Source of the DNA: Acholoe squamosa
Lineage: Eukaryota; Annelida; Polychaeta; Phyllodocida; Polynoidae
DNA length: 64,000 bases
Assembly: GCA_949317995.1 (NCBI GenBank)
Contig: OX439036.1
Span: 24,154,854 to 24,218,853 of the forward strand
Reading direction: 5' to 3'
Shown: positions 9,001 to 23,845 of the stretch, piece after piece
Position numbering within the stretch: position 1 is the first letter of the stretch
How the letters are laid out: the number at the start of each line of letters is the position of its first letter
The notes under the pieces: generated by a model
Told to the model about the DNA's origin: nothing
Seen by the model: only the letters and a program-made list of their open reading frames with translations
Database searches by the model: none
Position numbers and translations under genes: made by a program

Positions 9001-11438
9001 GACGGAACCATTAGAATGTCAGTAGGTTGAACTCATACCCTTCATCACCTCTGAAAGCTTATCTATAATAAACAAGGAAGTTAGGTAAGATAGTTTGAAT
9101 GGCTTAGTTCTAACTGTTACATCTAGTATCTAACAAAGTACAGCTTTGATTACAAATACTAAGTACATGTTGTCTGACGTCACAATAACGGTACACCAAG
9201 AGGGAGGAGGGGCCAACGTGCATTTTTCTCCCAGCATGTCCTTTGCGATTGCAGGCTAAATCGGAAAGAGTCATAATAGAAGTCTGCTTTTAGCATTGGA
9301 GATGTCCAACAGTTATGTACCACCGTGTTGAATATTATATAGGACAATGGCTTCTTCTAAACCCTCTGTTTAGGCCACTCAGCCTATCTTGTCTTCCAAG
9401 GTTTCCCTGTTAGGGTTATGCCACTAACTGCTTTCATGTCCACCGTCATGTACTCCCTGTGCATCCCCTCGTGTGAACCTTGACCTTCTGCGTTGGCACT
9501 TGTAGACGAACATCTCCTCTGCCTCTGATCTAACTTCCAGGTCTCCTTCTTGTATATATGTTCTGATTGCCAATACACCTTGACATTTCGCCTACATGAA
9601 GTATCCTTTATAAATGCCGGCATTCTTGCCACCTGTAAACCTAATGATATACTCATTCATCCTGTGGATGTAGCTTTGGACATAAAGGCATTACCATAAT
9701 CACAGGGTATTGTAGTTTGAAGGTGCATTTCTGGAGACATGTTTAGATGGTATGTTGATGTTTCTTTTGTTTTGTTGTTCTCACTATGGTAAATGTATAT
9801 TTGGTGTTAATGTACAGGAGGATAAGAGAGAGGTGGCCATGGATTCCCGTCAGAAGCAAAAATAAAATGCGTTGCCATCCTCCGTGGCACCTGATATTGC
9901 TGTACTTTCTTCCCTCTAGTAACTGCATTTGCATAGCTGGATATTAGATAAGCCTCATACCCCCTGTCACTTTCTATATATAGACAGGATCCAGGCAAGA
10001 GGCCGTATACTTCAGGAGGGCACTTCTTAATAATGCTTAATGTCCCTGTTGAAAAGATGTCCTCTCCAGTTTCATCATTGCATTTGTAGGAAATGTCAAT
10101 GGTCGTTTTCCAATATGTTCTACATTCAGGGAACGTTCAACAATTACGTCACTGCTTAGGGGGTGGGAGGGGTCTTTGGGTTCCTCTATGTGTTCCATAG
10201 AAAAACAGTGACAAGGGAGTGGGACCTCAAAAATGCCTAAATAACTGTGGCATAATTATTGAACGTTCCCTTATCTGCCCCCAGGTAGGGCGTATGTTTA
10301 GTAGAACCATTATTCGAAGATCAGAAAGTTCTTTAAACCTACCAAATAGTGTGAAGGTAATCTTCAGCAAGGCATGGAGCATAGGCGATAGACCACCGTA
10401 CATACAGGCAGATGAATCAGGCTTAGAGGTACGTGTCTCCCTGCCATTGACTGTCACATTCCGAAGGCTGTTTACAGTAGACATCTAACCCCTTGTTGTG
10501 ATAGCTGACCCCTGTCCTGTCCACCCTGTCACTCATGGGGTCATTGTAAAGGTCACCAAAGGTCTCTCTATATGGACGACTAATTCTGTCCATCCTGTCT
10601 AACCCCCTGTAGTTACCACAGATTGGCCATTGCTGTCTTGTCTACTGTCTGCATGCAGCCTTTGTTGTAATCTCTATGAGCTTCTATGGGATGTCCTTAT
10701 GAGGCTCGGAGATGGGCTCTATGATTGAACTGATAGGTCTACTTAAGAGTCAGACCATATATACTGTACACTATGGGCCAACTTCTAGTTGAAGTTAAGC
10801 CTAAAGCTCAATTCAAGTAATAAACAAGGCGTTAATATGGGGTTTAATTTGGCTGCTGTATATATTGCCTTGGCCATTACTCTAGTCTACTCTATCAGTA
10901 GGCCTACCTGTTGATGACCTGTGGAAAAAGGAGGCGGACTCCAGAGGCATTGTAAAGAACAGAGGCTAAGTCTATCAAATACATGGATGTGCAAACATGA
11001 GATCTCATTCAAGGTTAACATGGACAAGAACAGGATCTACACGCTACCACACGTAGCTCTCCTCCAAGATAAGATGTTCCAAAGTGCAAAATCCTGTACA
11101 CAAGTCTGGGGCAAGACATGGGCTTGTAAACAGACTCATTAATCATTGGATATTTGGCTTTCGGGCAACCCTTTTACTGCCTCAAATTCTATGAGTCAGT
11201 GAAAAAATAATAATTTCATTTTGTCGAGGTGACCAAAGGTAACACAGTTTGCCTGTGGCAGGCTTTTCAATTTCTCCTTTTTTATTATCATATTCTTTTG
11301 ATTAACTGAGGTGTTTCATTTAGAGTGATGTCTCAGGGCATCACTGTAATTGTTAGAAAGTCGATGGGAGCCACATAAATGATTTCAAGCTTGGACTGCT
11401 GTTCAGTCAGGCTTCATGCATATTTAACTATTCTACCA
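6008..11438. other. Non-coding stretch, no gene recognised
   Basis: Only short ORFs without recognisable domains. Two copies of the 9-bp word GAGC(A/T)GCTC lie 32 bases apart at 7336 and 7368. No RNA gene or transposon ends were identified. Confidence 0.4.
7336..7376. other. Pair of dispersed GAGC(A/T)GCTC words in opposite orientation
   Basis: GAGCTGCTC at 7336-7344 and its reverse complement GAGCAGCTC at 7368-7376 form an inverted pair. The same word occurs at 11 more places: 26039, 28027, 28623, 38134, 38157, 44832, 49544, 50897, 52485, 53037 and 53490. Its function is unknown. Confidence 0.5.
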
Positions 11439-11725
11439 CACTGAAAACTTATAGCTGTAGAAACTAATCAGTGTAGATCACTTTAGGGTGCTCAGTTTGA
11501 CGCCGTCTGGGGGAGCACCTTGTCATCATTTGGGTAATCATATGTGATTACAAAGGGTCATCATATTGATTACCTTTTACAATATAGCTTACATGCTCAG
11601 ATTGATAGGTGTACAGCCAAATTGGGCATTTTGTCAGGTTTCAAATATGTTTATAATTACCTCCCCCCCCTCCTGGTGCTGGTAGGTCTTTATCCTTGAC
11701 CCTCCTAAGCATCATGATTGGTCAC

Positions 11726-11796
<71 letters not shown>

Positions 11797-12186
11797 ATAT
11801 GTATAACAAGCAAGAATTGATTTCCCCAGTTGTTACTATCATTTCAGAGACAGGAGAGGTGTCTATGTGTAAAAAAATGCTAAATCATTTAATGTCATTG
11901 GAATTTTTGCCATTTTTTTCTTTCTTGAATCAATTGAGATGGTTTTATGATAACCTTTCATTTCACAGACATTTATTGTCTGGATTAATGCAACTATTGA
12001 TTCATAGATTACCTTTAGATAGTTCCTATTCTGTATTTTTGTATAGTGGAGGCCCCTAGTGGCAGAAGTATGTCATCAAAATGATGACTCTGTGCCATCA
12101 CTTTGATGAGATAGGGTCATCATTTTCAAATGATGAACAAAAGTCATCTTCAATGATTACTTTTATATATGTATAAGTTTTCAGTG
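11439..12186. mobile_element. Non-autonomous CACTG-ended element, TGATGA-word type
   Basis: The ends are a perfect 15-bp terminal inverted repeat, CACTGAAAACTTATA, with CA on both outer sides as a possible 2-bp target duplication. Near both ends the word TCATCA/TGATGA recurs (11521-11575 and 12080-12165). An (AT)n run sits in the middle. There is no transposase ORF. The layout matches the CACTG elements at 24.3, 31.9 and 55.2 kb, but with a different internal word. Assignment to a CACTA-like (CMC) superfamily rests on the CACTG ends and is tentative. Confidence 0.6.
11729..11794. repeat. (AT)n microsatellite
   Basis: About 66 bases of uninterrupted AT dinucleotides inside the CACTG element. 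Confidence 0.95.
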
Positions 12187-15100
12187 CATGTACGATGTTT
12201 GGCTTTGGATTATTTCTCTGCAATGAAACTTTGAAAGGTTGCCAAAATAGCTAAGAAAAACCACCCTTTAATTAAGCACTTAAGGAATTATGCATTAACG
12301 AGGAATTGAACGTCATAACTATCATTCTATCATATCAAATTTGACCAAATATTCAGAGAGCTCTTTCAGCAAGATAAACCAAATTGTGAAGAATATTGTA
12401 ATAGATTTAGCTCAGATTTCCTCCTCCCTGCTGAGAGCCTGTGTACTATAATCATGGACAGAATTGTCCTTTCATGACAAAGTCAATAGAACATAAAGGT
12501 ATTTATACGTGTTTGTGGAACATGCTGAATTTAGATGAGTCTACGGGCCCCTACTGCGCTGCTTATTTACCTTGTCGCATTGTTACTGATGGGCTTGGCA
12601 GCGTGGTCCAGTTAAAACACTGATAATGGATTCCTACGTTTTACCTTGTTTAACTAAGTTTCAATTAGACAACAAAGATTGCTGGTCCATGTCAGACCTG
12701 CTGACATTTTGTTTATAAAGTATGGTACTGAGGAGGTGGAAACCAGAATGAAAATGGACAGGAAAGCCAAACATGGCAACTGCGATTTTTAGTTGTAAGG
12801 TACTCCTAAATATTGGTTCTATATAAATTCCTTTCCGTAAAAGTATGGCCAGCATTTTTGAAGTATGAATTTGGTGGCAGACTGAGAGAGTCTAACTGCC
12901 TGAGCCTGAGCTTGTGTACACACAGACCAAATGTGGTCAGTCTATGTTTGTAAAAGGGTTTTGTATGAGTGGACGTCGTCCATGATAAGTTTAACTAGTG
13001 TAGGACACTTGGAGACTAGCCAGTACCAATGTTGGTCACCTGTGACCAAATGTTATTCACTGAAATGAAGCTAACACGCATCAAATGCTCTTATGGTGCA
13101 TTAATGAGGGGACTATGCATTACAATGGTGGAACTCTATGGAGTGGAATCACCATGTTAGGAGTCCTGCCAAGCACATACTTATCCTATTAAAGATTGCA
13201 AGGCTGCAGGGATAACCAGTCTTAAAGGCTTCTGTCCCAAGAATAACTACAGATAAATCTAACCAGAAATGCTTACCAGAATATCAATATTAACGTTTCC
13301 CCTTTCCTTGATATCCGTGTGTCACGCACGGGCCTCTAATGTTAATCATGTATATAAATATTATAGAATTCGATACTAATCATGACTGATATTCATGCAT
13401 GGTAGCGGCAATCGGGATGATATCCACCCCGCCTTTCTGCCATGAACTATATGTCTGCCATAGCAACAGGCTATCTATCGTTTCCACGAAGCTGATAATC
13501 AGTCACCCTCCACAAGCCAACTTCAATCAGGGAAGGGTAGGGGGTAGGTTGTGAAATAAGTGGCCATTTGGCATTCATCGCGTTATGGATCTGGGCTGGG
13601 TTATGTTGCACTAGGCCCTCCGCTATTTGATAGTCCCTTTTACTATTAATAAAATAACATAGAAATTGAACACCCTTTGCTGACTGCACCATACAAAATA
13701 TCTGGTGTAGATATAAAGTTCCCATCAACCCTCCCACTCACCATCCCAACCTAGTGTAGAATGCACTGAACCTCCCTCCTGGGCTTCAATGTCAAAAAGG
13801 CCAACGAAAAGATATGCCATTACACACCATCAGTAGTCTCTATGTACCTAACGTCACGTTACTCTCTGCATTACGGTCTGAATCTCAAGTCCCATCTCAC
13901 CTCATTGCATGCAGCAGGATCCTTTTGGACAATTCTGTCAATCATATTTGGGCAAATGTAAAAATTAGGAACTTGTAGGAAGAACTATGGCCATCAGGAT
14001 CACTAATGACCAGTCCTGGCAGTTGCATAACCCTGCAGCAACACCTAGAGCAGCCTGGCAGCCATGCAGCAGTAATGGAAAAGGGTTGTGTAAACGCAGT
14101 GCTTGTCTTAATCTAGTTTGTACTTGCTGTGTTTGCAAGCCTTGGTTGACACAGAGGCTCGAACTTCATGATCCGTCCAACATGGAGGGGTGACAGTGTT
14201 TGTGCTTGTACACCCGTGTCCAGAGAGCATACATTGACTGCTCTCACCCCTAACCCTGCTCCAGCAGGCCTTCCACTCAGCCCACTGTGTCCTATGAATA
14301 GAAGACTTCTACATGGACACACACCTCCCACCACGATCAAGCACCATCCTTTATAACCATAACACTTCCTTTCTCTACTTTCACACATTGAATCAAGGTC
14401 TATTGGACCTTACAGACATTGAACTTTGAAGCTGCTGCTTCAATACTTGGTACATAAACTAAGTTCAATATGAGCACAAGAGTAGAAGAACCACAGTGTT
14501 ACAGGTGATGTCAGATTATACAATCTTAAATTCACCTGGGTATGTCCTGGGGTGTTATACGCCTGCAATTGTTGTGTTTGTTGTATTTAAGGCTCGTTTC
14601 ATTAGTTAGGTTTCTATGGGGCAAACACCCAACCATGACCCTTCACTCACAAAGAGGGTAACTTTTTAAAACGACAGCGCAAAATCCACTATACAAGTAC
14701 TAACAGTCCAATGCCATTGCTTTATGATTGAGACAAATGGCAGATTCACACATTATGCCTTTGGGAGGACAAGGGGAATGCTAATAATCATCCTTGAAAC
14801 TCAAGGAATTTAATCTTGACCTTTCCCATGGGAAAACCTTTAGAGCTTGTTTTTGTCCCTGGAAATATTCCATATAAAGGTCATGGGAGTGAAACGATTG
14901 TGGGTGCCATGTGTGCTTGCACTTTAAGAATTAGTCGTGAATCACCAGATATCCTTGTAAAACCGAACGATGAACTATTATAAATGTAATGCAGCGAAGC
15001 AGAGTAGTTTCTACAATAAAGCCCCAGATGGCAGTACAGTAAAGCATTGTGGCACAAGGAATCTCGGTGAGAATAACGGTGAAATCCTTGTCTCAAAGTT

Positions 15101-16802
15101 GCCACAGCACCTTCATTATTTTGATGACTTATTTTTAACAGTGTTTGTGACCAGTGTGAATCTGATAATGCATAGGTTATCATTACAGTGATGCTTAATA
15201 TGATACAATGTGCCTATTGTCTGATTGTTAATGTGAACATATTTCGAACAGGACACAATTCAACTACATCAGTCCAATTAGATAAGTTGATGATCTTGAG
15301 TAGACAGAAGATGATGTTGTTTCTCTAATAATAGATAATAGACTACAATCTCCATTTAATATCACTTGTCAATTTAAGCCAATTTGCAGAGTTGTAACTC
15401 AGTTATAGAGAGGCTACCTTCTCTTAACTAGAATTGACATGGAAACTTTCCCATCTCTGATTAAACTGGGATTTTCTTTCGTGTTTAACTCAGGAGGATG
15501 CCAATTACTTCAAATCAGACAGTTTCTGAAGTGGACTAGTAGCCCTTTTCCCCGGGCCTTTTCCTCTATTCTCCCACTAACAACCTGTTTAAAATAATAC
15601 AGCTAATACCAAAAACCGAGTCTAATGAAAGTCCTGTCCTTGATCTTTAAACAGGGATCCATTCTAATAGATCAACATTCGTCATGGAAGTACCAATTAG
15701 CATACTAACTTAATTACCTATCACTACAATCATAGCCAGTACTGGGGAGTCTGAGAAGCAGGAGATGTGTCTCGCCTGCATCACTGTGTATAACAAATGT
15801 CATCATTTTAAGATATATTTTCAAATTCCAACATTTCCAATAGTAATTTATCACGCGCACGACCTTTTTTTAAAAACTATTAGGTAGTGTATGCATGTCA
15901 TGCCAGAAAAGAACCCCCGCACGTAACCAAAGCTGCGAGACTGACTCCGCCTCTCTCACTTTGCCCCTGGGACTGTTAATGGGAATAGTCTGATTAAACT
16001 ATTGCTTAAGGCATAGGCACATAGTTTCATGGCACACTGGATTAGAGCCTCTCTCGGAATAAGCTGTGCAAAGTTAGTAGTTTAATCGTCAAACACTGAG
16101 GCAATGAGGTGTCCATAGGCAAAACTTTAAGAGAACGTTCACAAATGTCGTTACCACCTGAGCGGAGTGTGAAGAGTGAAACGAAAGGCCAGGTGGCCTT
16201 TTCAAAGTTCACAATATTAGCTACATCATTTGGGAACGGTCCGGCATGTGTGGTTAGGCTTATAAATGTCTTATTTGAAGACTTGTAAGTTGGAAGGCCA
16301 CGAAAATTACCTATTATGCGACAACATCAGTTAGTGCCCTTAAATATCTCAAGGTGTTGCCTGCTGTGACCTAGCCAACCTCTTACCTGTCAGGAGGTAA
16401 AACTAACTGTATCCAGTAACATGCAAAGCATAGGTCAATGATGTCTGACGGACATACAGCCGAGTCCCTCTATTATCATCCAGTTGATAAGGACTCCTCA
16501 AGTTACTGTATGTGCGTGGGAGCTCCTCTACAAATGAAGTGTACAAAGAAGCTCAGATCATGATATGGTGGAATACCTCCCTGTACTATATCATCAAGCT
16601 GGAGAGAAATTGGGTTTACTTTTTAGAAGGCAAATTCTGTATGTATATCTTTAATGGTCCTAGCCATCTTTCCTGATATTGTGCCATGTGTGAAGGCAAA
16701 TATATACTGCATAACATATTATTAAGTATCCAAGTAAGTTCATGCCATACTCGAGCTCTGGATGGGGGTCTTCCCATTCTCGTTACACATATCCCATAAT
16801 CC
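12187..16802. other. Non-coding stretch, no gene recognised
   Basis: Short ORFs only. One segment (about 15057-15130) shares a diverged repeat with 36362-36425, with common words ATAACGGTGAAATCC and CATTATTTT. Confidence 0.4.
15057..15130. repeat. Dispersed repeat fragment, copy 1
   Basis: About 70 bases related to 36362-36425: GAATAACGGTGAAATCC, then CAAAGTT, then CATTATTTT in the same order and spacing. The family is unknown. Confidence 0.45.
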
Positions 16803-17135
16803 CAATGCTCCATGTTACTTCTAAGAACCTAGCATGCCCCATCTCAAACATGAGATGCCCCATGACATGTCACTTACCTTTTTCTTCATGTTACTAATAG
16901 CCATGTCACATGTTGATTTTAAGAACCTACCCATGTAACCGTGTCGATTAAAAAAAACGCTCGTGTCATCTCCCAAGTCCCCATGTTCCTTGTCACTTCT
17001 AGTAACCCAACATGTCCCATGTCAAACTTAAGAAATGTTCCATGTCATGTCACGTATTCCTTTTCTCACATCACGAATGGCAATGTCAGATGTTAATTTT
17101 AAGAACTGCTCATGTAGCCATGTCAGATTTAGTGG
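16803..17135. repeat. Diverged tandem duplication, period about 180 bp
   Basis: Two copies offset by 180 bases (16803-16975 and 16983-17135) share CATGTTNCTT, CATGTCAC, ATGTTNATTTTAAGAAC and CATGTANCCNTGTC in order. Both are rich in the word CATGTC. Divergence suggests an old duplication. Confidence 0.65.
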
Positions 17136-18243
17136 TCCAGGCCCATCAAATTTTGTGTTCATGAGCAGACCGATGACTGAGAGTACCCAGATGTGAAGTA
17201 TAGTAAACATGTTGCATTGATATCTGTTTACTTACTTTGACTGGGCAGATGTTAGTACACATGTAACGGCAGGTAGGCACCTAGCAGGTTGTAGCTCTTT
17301 GTTGGGGAGGGGGGGATCAGGTGTAATATATCGAACCATGTACTAGACATCAGACACTAAAAGTGTCATATTGCACTAACTTTGTATCTATTCATGTACA
17401 TGGGCACCTAAATATTTCAGGCGGTGTTTCTGGACATCACATTATTTCAATGGTTAAATGTCACTTTGTCACTACTGTGCCCATAGGAATGTATTAGAAA
17501 GCTTTGCAAGTGAATCTATATCTGTCCGTCTATGTGCTACCATAGAGAAAGATATCTATCTTAAAGCTCCATGGTGTTACAAGTGGTGAATGTTTGAAAC
17601 CCATGCGTCTACTTCCAATAGGCCATAGAGCTCTGCCTAACTTCCAAATTCTGCCAGGGGTAACCTTGTACACGTACTTTCCTTTGTTTCTCACTATCGA
17701 GGTATTTTACTTTTAAATCAGATCTCACAAAGACCTTCTGATGAGAGTAAGAAAGATCACATATTTCTGTTTGTCAGTGACCGCACTGACAAGTCCAATC
17801 CTTCTCCATGGTCTATCAGTTCACGAACTCTTAGTCAATCAAAGCTGACATGAGTGGCTGACGGTGTGAGACATTCGGGTGTGGTAGGTGATATATCTAC
17901 ACCCTGATCACTCACCTGTATCTTAAAACACGCCAACCAATGTGGTAGTGTGTACACCTGAACTAATCACCTTTCATGCTCACCTGGCCATGTGCGCTTT
18001 GTTCGGGCTACATACCTGTCTTAGTTCCATAGTGGTCGTTTTGTGTCATATGATCTACAGCAATCATACCCCGCAAAAAAGAGGTGCTAACTATGATTAT
18101 CACGTTGGACCATATATTCTGTGAAATGGCTAATGGCTGTTGATCGTCTGTTTGTACGATTTTGTTTGCCAAGTGTGCGTACATTTTGTGTCAACAGCAT
18201 ATCGGGTGTGAATATATATGCAGGCTCCATCCCTCTCCCAAAT

Positions 18244-18303
18244 CGTTACATCTCTCTGAGGCTTAGTCTCTCTTTTTCTCTCTCTCACCCTCTCTCTCTC
18301 TCA

Positions 18304-18335
<32 letters not shown>

Positions 18336-18370
18336 CTCTCATTCTTTCTCTCTCCTCTCCTTCCTCTCCC
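18244..18370. repeat. (CTCT)n/(TTTC)n pyrimidine tract
   Basis: A run of CT and TTTC repeats, almost purine-free on the + strand. Confidence 0.9.
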
Positions 18371-18929
18371 TCATGTCTCGCCCATTACCTTTCCATTCCT
18401 ACCTTTTACATTTTCACTAATCGATGTTGTGCAGTTCCATATGTTTTCCTTTTAGCCGCCTCCCACGATGTTCCCCTCATACCTCCATCCACCTCGTCAC
18501 AGACTACACCGCGTGTATGCCTACAGCATCCCCTATCTTCACCCACAAGGCAGTATATAGAGACAGACAGCCTGTGTTTGTTTTTATTTGTGAGGTACAT
18601 GCACTTGTAGGAACCGACTGTGCTGTATACCACAAACAGACAGTAGCCACAAATCAGGGATTCTTTCCACTCTCCTACTCGCAGTCCATAGACACAAATT
18701 ACGCCAGTTGGCAGATGGCCTACTGAGATGCTATATGAACCTCAAGAAGCTCTGGAAGCTCTTGCCAACTGACTTAGGGACTTAACGATAGTTTCTCATG
18801 CTCCAAGGTGGACATACTTCTATATCTGATTCAATATGGCATGTCAATATTAGGTTGTTGGCTGTAAGTCATCTTCGTATATATCATAGTCTAACATAGT
18901 GGATCAACACTGGGTCAATTCTTTCCTTC

Positions 18930-18991
<62 letters not shown>
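18930..18991. repeat. (TA)n microsatellite
   Basis: About 60 bases of TA dinucleotides with one AAA interruption. Confidence 0.95.
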
Positions 18992-18993
<2 letters not shown>

Positions 18994-21900
18994 AATGTAT
19001 GGATGGCTATGAGAAACCGTTTAACTGACCTTACAAAATATTGTAGTCCTTTTGTACATTATGTGTGCCCTTTGATCTCAAATACCGAAATGGATGTGAA
19101 ATGCCTTGTGTATTCAATGTCCTATTAGCAAACGTCTTACTGAGTCTTGCTGATCATGTAAGTCATAAAGACCTTCCCCTTCTAGCTGATCTCACTGTAA
19201 TACAACATTTTTCCTGGAAGAGGTGGGGGATATGATAGGGATTATGCATGTCATTAGTAATAGCTAGGGATGTGCTCAAGTATTTTAAGCATAATTAATA
19301 ATAAATTAATTAATAATTAAGCATATTAAGGCATAATCACTAGCGTATCATTTTTGCCATTATGATTATCAGACGTGATCATCGATAGCTGTTCAAAATA
19401 TAAAAGTTAGTTAATAGCAGGACATGCAATACAAGTGTCTGGTTATCTATCTAATGGCTCTATCTGAAGTTACCCTATCTATGTGTGTAAAAGACTTATG
19501 GAATATGTCTAGGGAGACAGTGGGTAGTCTGGACAGTGGGTAACTAAGGTTCTGGTGCTCTGGGAGAGGGTGGATTGGACTAAGGTGTGCACATCAGCTC
19601 CTATATAAATGAAGTGAAGAAAGCCTGAACTCGACCTCATCCATCCATCAATGGCAACCGGGACTCATCTTTCACTATGCATCTTAACCAGTACTTGGGG
19701 AGTGTTGAGTATCAGGAACAGAACGATGGGGAAGAAAACGATGATTAGAGGATAATGCATGTAGTTGTGAAGCAGACACAAGGGAATGAGGGTTAGTAGG
19801 CAAAAGGCTGCCATTAAAACATACCGCACTGTAAATTTCATCATGGAAAATCAATTTCATTTTACAAACGCTGCCGTATTTTATACGTTTACACTTTTAA
19901 GAAAAACACTCCAATAAAGTGTTGACTTAATTGCATGGGTTATAGACTTCATGTGAAAGTAGGCAACTGTCAAAAAATGAATAATCAAAATGAGTGTACC
20001 AAATAAGGGTAGACCTACTGCTGACACGGGTGCCTAACTTTACAGCTGTCTTGAAACCCCCCCCCCCAACTCCTCGCCCACTCACCTTCCCGTCCTTCGT
20101 TCCCAAAACTTGCCGCATAATAGTGACTATTTCTATTCCTCTCAGGCATCTATCCCCGGGACCTTTGAAGCTTTTTACTGCTCCTGCGTAGAACGACTTG
20201 CAAAGGAACACTTTAAAGTGATCCTTAAGCATTTGATCGGCATTTGGTCTGGAGACATTCAAGCTATATTCAGCCCCTACAGTAAATGTGACCATTTTGG
20301 TTTGTAAATCCGATATATTCACTCCATGCTTTAATCCAATGGCGCCTAACCCTACAACTCCTGATATTGAAAAGAAAGTCTAGAGCTTTACCCTTGACAG
20401 TATTTGTTGACAACATGAAGGAATATGATCCCATGGTTCTTCATTTGAAGGAATTGATTCCAACCTGTTAGAGGGAAAAGAGCACGGCGCCAAGAACCGA
20501 TTGGAGATATTGGGCAGACATATACAATGTACTCTGGAAAGATAATTATTACACAGGCTAGCAGTCAATTTGCAATTTAGATAATGATATGTTTACACAG
20601 TGATACATACAGGGATATGGTATTATAGCTAAAGGGGCGTGCAAACCATGGCAACGTATAGGGCGGATGCATACCCAAATGACCCGGTAGTACAACATAA
20701 CCCACTTCCGTCAGGACTTTGCTATTCAGGTCTGATTGGCAGACTGCTGCAAAGGTCAGGCTTACACCTAGGCTACCTGTAGAGACTAATACTCCGCGAA
20801 TGCTTCTAGCCAAACTAACACCAAAGTACAGTTCCACCCATGGGAGTTTTTTCAATTAATGTCAATTTATAATGGTTTTTGAAATAACCTCAAGGGTATG
20901 TTAATTGTTGGTACATGTAGCTAACTACACTGCAGATGAGCTTGTGAAATTGTTTTGTCATTGTGAAGTATACAATGCTTGCAGGTATCCAGAAAGATTT
21001 TGAAAGCCACATTGGACAAGCAATGATCTAAGAAGCTACTTCAAACATAACGCTATAAGAGCGAGCACTATGAATTTGTCTATGTTATATGAGATGGTTT
21101 TCATTATAATCTATGTTTTTACTGCACATTTTAGAGAATCTTTAGGTTGTACAGATATCCCTTGGAATGTATAAATCTTAGCCAGTAGAACATAGCAGAG
21201 ACACACAACTGTGCACCCCGTTTAGTCCGAGGGCCACCAAGTGTCTATCTGTGCAGTTTATATGGTGGATGATCAGCACAGGAAGAATCAATCTATGAAA
21301 GGAAGAATCAAACATGATATCATTTCTATGTATCATGTGCATTCTGTTAAAAAAAACAATACTTATGCTTAAGTTGTTGTTACCTCCATTTGTACCTGCT
21401 TATTATCCACATTATATGTCCCAGTATAAATCATATAATTATAATGTTAAGGATAAACGCTACAGGCTGACCAATGCTAGATCTTCAATTGATAAACACA
21501 AATCACTCTGTGTAGTATTACTTTGATGTATAAATAGGAAAATGCAAAAAAAAAATCGCTATGTCACCATGCATATTTTCATTTTATGACCATTTAATTG
21601 AAAATGCCTTAACTATAGAAATGAATGGGAATATTATTTTTTCATATTTTGCATCATAGTTAATGATCTTCTATTGTTTCATCTACAAGACTCTCTGAAT
21701 ATATAAAGGACATCTTTAGGATGATTTTAAAAGAAGAAAAATAGGGGGTCACCATTGAAATGAAAAAATTGTGAATGTTTGAAAAATATTGATTTTCCCT
21801 TAACTATAGGGTCCTATGGGAATTCAAACGAAATATAAACATCTTAAACGTGTATATAGTGATCAGAAATGCACTGAAAAAAAATATGTGAGGTAAAGTG

Positions 21901-23845
21901 ATCCACTTAGATTGAGAAAAATCATTAAAATTTTATAACTGATGAGGGCTGATTTCTGCCTCCAGGTGGCTTCTGTGTACCGGGTAGCGTTTGTCTTTAG
22001 ATTACCTTTAAATAACATCAAGCTGATAGACATATCACTATAACTAGAATGCTGCAGACTGCCATTTAAAAGTTCCATAATCCTCTTTGGGGACCAAATA
22101 ATAGCAACCAGGGACTCCTAATGCCATATAATTACTCCATTGCTCTAGATCACATGACAACTTCTGATATCAATTTCTGCATTATTAATTGACCCAGTTT
22201 GCTCTGAATACATAAGTGGTCCACACATGAATGGTCAAATTGCAATTTCTTGCACCTAGGCCATACGAACAAGTCAAAAGAAACCTCCGTTAGGCCCCTC
22301 CTGGACGTCCATTTTACCGTGCTGATCTACTTGTGCCAAAACAGCTACATCCTACACTGTAAAAGATAACTGTTGAATCTACCAGGGATCCTCGTAAAAC
22401 TGAAAAGTGGAAACGCCCGTTTACGGTTAATGCAAAGCACTGAACCAGTGTAGGTTTTTTACAAGAAGCCTCATGTGTAAGTATGGTGGCACACAAATGT
22501 ACAAGGTATCTCTGAAAATAATGATGGATTTCTGGCAACTTTGGGATGAGGAATGCATTGTTTTTCAACAACACTTTTTTGTTTACAGTGCATTGATGTC
22601 CTCTCCACTTTTTCTGTGCCATATTTCACACATAAAAGTACAGCGTCCATCTTCCTTGTAACTCCATGATGGTATCTACGATCCCTGTATTTACAGTAAC
22701 GTCTCAATCTCCTATAGGAGGTGCTTATGGCCCCCTATTGGCATTATAAATAACCACAGTAAACATGTGCTGTATTCCAGCAGTCAGGCTAATTTAGTCA
22801 CGGTTATGGTGTCCATTCACCTGGGTTATTTAAGAATTTATTTTATACACAAAATACAGGCTACTTATAAACATGCCTTCAATACAAAGGCCCCAACCTT
22901 AGTCAAGGTCAGGGACTATTCAAAAAGCTCAGTTATCTCTCACCTCAGCCTGATGGTAATGTTTCTGACAGGAGAGCAGTTGAAAACCAATGGTTACCAG
23001 TTGGTGTTGCCATTTGGGTTAATACCATGTTACCCCCTGTCAATGCCAACACTATCGAGTATTTGGAAATCTCCCAGGGAATCGCAATTATTGCATGTGT
23101 TGGGTGGTGCATCTTGATTTTACATATTTTAGATAATGTTAGGCAAAATGTTAGAACATGCCAAGAAGGACTGAACTATACACACTAAATGTGTTTATGG
23201 CCCTTGGCTGCTCTAGCGTGTTCATATCTTGCCCTACCATGTAGCATGTTATGCTTTAATAGTATATTCTTCATCTGGTTCAGCGTTTGCTGGTGAATTA
23301 GAAATTATAAAATCAACTCAACTACCTTTACATATCTACATGCAGGATGTCAGAAATTTGGACTGCCGTATGAGGGTATTCAATAGACCTGCATTGTACC
23401 ACTACTATGTAGTTTTAAAACCATGATGATTTAGTTAGAGGAGAATTGTATCATATCGTCTATGCAGTAGCCAATAGGCCCATATAACCCCCGTTAATAA
23501 GAGTGGTATGTGAATACAAGATAGTTCATTTTGTGTTCATGAGACTGCACAGATGTCATTGTATACAAATAGAAACTCAGATCATGATTTAATATTGCCA
23601 TTTTACCATTCACAGTGTTGTGAATGAAAACCTTAGACTGTGGCCTGTTTACACCATGTCTGTGATTTACAGCACTAGATATATACTTGGCTTCACGTGA
23701 CATATCACTTTGTGTGTTTGCTATGCACCCCCTACTGAGCTATTGATGTTAACAGGCACAGTGTGAATGCAGAATGTATTGCCATATCCTACCCCTATAC
23801 ATGTACAGATAGACACATGTGGAGTTTGCATATATCGTCGCCCTA

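Larger units (their letters stand above)
17136..23843. other. Non-coding stretch with simple repeats only
   Basis: No gene recognised. It contains a pyrimidine-rich tract at 18244-18370, an AT microsatellite at 18930-18991 and AT-rich DNA near 19285-19325. A 131-codon minus-strand frame at 19927-20322 has no recognisable domain. Confidence 0.4.

Noticed and set aside
16803..17135. CATGTC-rich region as a centromere-like satellite
   Set aside because: Only two diverged units are present, so it is a local duplication rather than a satellite array.
19927..20322. 131-codon minus-strand ORF
   Set aside because: No recognisable domain; one part is only the translation of a C-run. Length is within chance for a 64-kb window.
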